Below are positions 7,639-10,179 of a stretch of DNA of 10,179 nt, piece by piece (within the stretch, counting starts at the first letter, position 1; each line of letters starts with the position of its first letter). The notes under the pieces were generated by a model. The model searched no databases and was not told where the DNA came from. It worked only from the letters and a program-made list of their open reading frames with translations. The stretch comes from Spirogloea muscicola (lineage: Eukaryota; Streptophyta; Zygnematophyceae; Spirogloeales; Spirogloeaceae), in the NCBI GenBank assembly GCA_009602725.1, contig WELB01000001.1:438943-449121 (forward strand), read 5' to 3'. The position numbers and the translations under genes are program-made.

Positions 7639-10179
7639 TCAGAAGAAGGCCCCGGCGCCATACTGGACGACGCCCGAGCTGGGCTGCATGGCGGCCATCT
7701 GCCGCCGGCCAATGTCGAGCCGCTGGCAGTGCTCCACCCAGCACTGCCGCCACCGCTCACGCCGCTCATCCTCGCTCGCGCCCGTAAGCTCCGCTTGTAT
7801 CACTGCCACCGACTGCACGACTCTCCAGCATCCATCAGGAAACAAGTAAGATCACTGCTTGATCTATCATACTTATAATCCTCATGCAAACTATGATATA
7901 TATAGTGCATAAATCCCACTGAGTTAATGTCAAGCTAACTCCCACCTGCATGAACTGCTGGACGCTGCTGCGGTAGAGAGCGTAGTAGCTCGCCAGCTGG
8001 TCGGGGGCGAGGAGCACGGCCTGCGAGGCAGCAAGCACAAGCTCCGCACGCTCGGGAGGTGCGGCCATGCACGTCTGCCACGTGGATGCTGCAGCGAGGT
8101 AGCGCCCGGCCGCATCCGGCATGCCTGCCTGGGAGCGCGCCATGGCCTGCGACGCCTGGCCGCCAACAGGAAGCGAAGGTAGGCGTGGGGTCAGAGACGC
8201 ATCGTGGCCTAAGGCTGCGAAGCCTGCAGCAACGTGGGCAGTCACTCGGATGCCCAGAAGGTGTGCACGTCAGCAGGAGAGCGCCGCAATCAGTGCCGTG
8301 CAAGAAGAGGGAGCGAGAGATGGAGGACAGGCCGGCGATGTGGGAAGTGGGGGAGGTGAGGGAGCGTGCACGGCAGACCTGCCAGATGAGCGCAGCCTGC
8401 TGCTGCAAGCTGCCGGGCATGGCCTCCCCGACGCTGCTCAGCGGCGCCGCATCCAGGCCCTGGCCTTCCACGTGCAGGTCTCGCTCGCAACCTCTGGGCC
8501 TGCAGGCCAGCACCGCCACTCAGCGGCAGCGTCAGCTGCGAGTCCCACTGCAGATTGCGAAGCTCTTTTGAGTGCCGTGACCATGGCCACGATCGACGGT
8601 CGCCCACCTGGCGGCCTCGAGGCCAGTCTGCTCGCCGAACAACGGCAGCGGCGGCGGCTGCACTGGCGGCAGCGGGGGCTCCCCGCCACTGCACCAGCCT
8701 GTTGGCAGCTCGTTGGCCGCTGCGGGCAGCAGCTTGGCGGCACGTGGCAAGCCAGGAGCGGCCTCCGCAGCGCCACAGCTCCCGATGCTGCCACCATTGC
8801 TGGGGAGGCCATGGAGAGCCGCAAGCGCAGGCGGCTGCGGAGGCGGCAGCAGCGACGGCGGCGGCAGCGGCATGCCCACCGGTCCGGCACTGCGGCCGCT
8901 ATCCCTGTTGCCAAAGCCAGAGCCGTTACCATTGTGACCTGCTGCAGCGACTGCAAGCCAGTCCTTGCCCAGCTCCGCCGGCGGCCGTGCCACCGACAAC
9001 CAGTCACGGTCGGCCATCGCGCATGCCACAGCGGTCGGCTGCTGCCTCAAGCCCGTCGTTGCTGCCACCGCCTTGGCGCTCGCTGCCATCGCCGGCGGCA
9101 AGAGCGAGTACGCAAACTCTGGCCTGCCGCCACCGCCGCCATCAAAGTAATGGTGGTGGTTGCCGCCGCCGCCAGACGGCACCGCCGGGCTGCACATGCT
9201 CCAGGGGTTCGTTGCAGCGGCAACGGCGGCGGCCTTGGTGCCGGCACTTGCCGAGAGCCACGGCACGCGAGCCGGATGCGCTGTCGCTACCTCGTCTGCA
9301 CCGCCGGGCGCTGCACGTGGCGTCATGCGCAGCCAACTGTCAGCTGCAGCAGTGGGCGGCGCAACTTCTACGTCGTGTCTGGCCATGGGGGCGGCAGGAG
9401 TGCCCTCCACTGCCGCATGGCCTCTGCCGCCGCTGCGCCGAGCCCCGTCAGTGGCGCGCTTGCCGGGGCTGCGCCGCTCCCTGCCGCCATTGGCCATCCC
9501 CATGTCCAACGCCGCCTCGTGGTCCACCACGGCGCTGGCGGCGATGCGGCACCGCTTCGGCGGCCCGCCGCATGGGTATGGCTTGAACGCCGAGGGACCG
9601 TTGCCTCCGCCGCGTTCGCCAGGCTCGGACACCGCCGCAGCGCCGGAGGCGATCTTGGGGCCACCCTCGGCTCCGGCAAAGCCGTCCGCCGTAGCAAAAG
9701 CGCCGGCGTTGCACTCGCCGGCGACGCCGCCGCCGCTGCCGCCGCCATCGAGGGGCAGCAGCTGCATCAGCTGGCACTTGCCGGCGTACGCAGTGCCGAC
9801 GAACGGCATGGCGTCCTCCTCGCGGTCCGCGACGCTGCTGGCACCGTGGTCCCGCCGCTGGCCGTTGTTGCTCTCGTCATTGGTGCAGGCGCTGGTGCTG
9901 CTGTTTGCGGCGCGGACATAGCGCAGCTCGTCCTGGCGGCAGCTCCCGGCCACGGTCGCCGCTGCCACTGGCCGCGCGAGCTCCTGGCCGAAGAGCTTCC
10001 CGGTCGCCGCCGCCACGGCCAGCCGTCGGCCACCATCGCCGGGGGTCTTCCAGGGCGCCGGGATGCCGCCACCGCCTTTGCAGTCGGCAGTCGCCGGCCT
10101 GGTCGCGGCCATGGCCGCCCGCAGCGTCGCCGCAACATCGTATCCCTCGGGCGGCGCCGGCGCCTCGTGGCCCCCCGGC
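7639..10179 (-). CDS. Unrecognised low-complexity protein with helix-prone C-terminus (right edge open)
   Basis: Not recognised. My model has four exons read leftwards: 10179-8608, 8499-8379, 8155-7946 and 7812-7639, stop TGA at 7641-7639. Introns are GT-AG (donors GTGGGC, GTCTGC, GTGGGA) and the phases agree, which is the main support. The frame is open to the window edge; an ATG at 10112 in strong context (GCCATGG) is a possible start and would give 669 residues, but 22 codons upstream are also open, so the gene may begin outside. Numbered from that ATG, residues 1-500 are Ala/Gly/Pro-rich and probably disordered, with His and Gly runs near 314-329, proline-rich tracts near 415-428 and 479-490, basic clusters near 186-189 and 211-230 that could be nuclear signals, and a DWLSVA/DWLAVA repeat at 370 and 384. 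Residues 502-669 are less biased, with amphipathic stretches such as LASYYALYRSSVQQFM and ERRERWRQCWVEH. A nuclear regulatory role is a guess. The exon 3 start (8155, or 8146/8128 in the same frame) is the weakest boundary. Confidence 0.55.

Noticed and set aside
8555-9586. 343-codon + strand ORF
   Set aside because: It is rich in Arg, Cys, His and Ala as expected for the antisense of a GC-rich exon; the minus strand frame is longer and its splice phases are consistent.
9160-9921. 253-codon + strand ORF
   Set aside because: Same antisense effect; low-complexity Ala/Pro translation and no start context or splice support.

Overview
The window looks like nuclear DNA of a green alga (Chlorophyta), inferred from three things: genes densely split by short GT-AG introns (about 100-340 bp), GC-rich coding sequence, and a protein whose closest recalled relatives are plant homologues. 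Nothing in it looks bacterial, viral or organellar.

Layout. Positions 1-600 hold no convincing gene. They contain a possible exon end at the very left edge, a 30-bp tandem repeat, small hairpins, a cluster of GTGCCTATA-like repeats and two near-perfect palindromes. Positions 600-853 are a very GC-rich leader carrying a short upstream ORF. Positions 854-6199 on the + strand are a complete 14-exon gene for UFL1, the scaffold-type E3 ligase of the UFM1 (ufmylation) pathway. I joined all 14 exons by reading frame and by agreement with the family; the phases close at every junction and predict a protein of 817 residues. Positions 6200-7638 lie between two converging genes and contain no gene I can support. 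Positions 7639-10179 on the - strand are a second, unrecognised gene, four exons in my model. It has a long GC-rich, low-complexity N-terminal part open to the right edge and a more ordered, helix-prone C-terminus.

The two genes are convergent and show no evident functional link. I found no CRISPR, mobile element, toxin, tRNA or rRNA. The most interesting observations are a segment inside UFL1 intron 13 that, when translated, resembles part of the preceding exon 13 (a possible duplicated-exon relic or alternative C-terminus), the stop-free, multiple-of-three intron 11 of the same gene, and the repeat and palindrome cluster upstream of UFL1.
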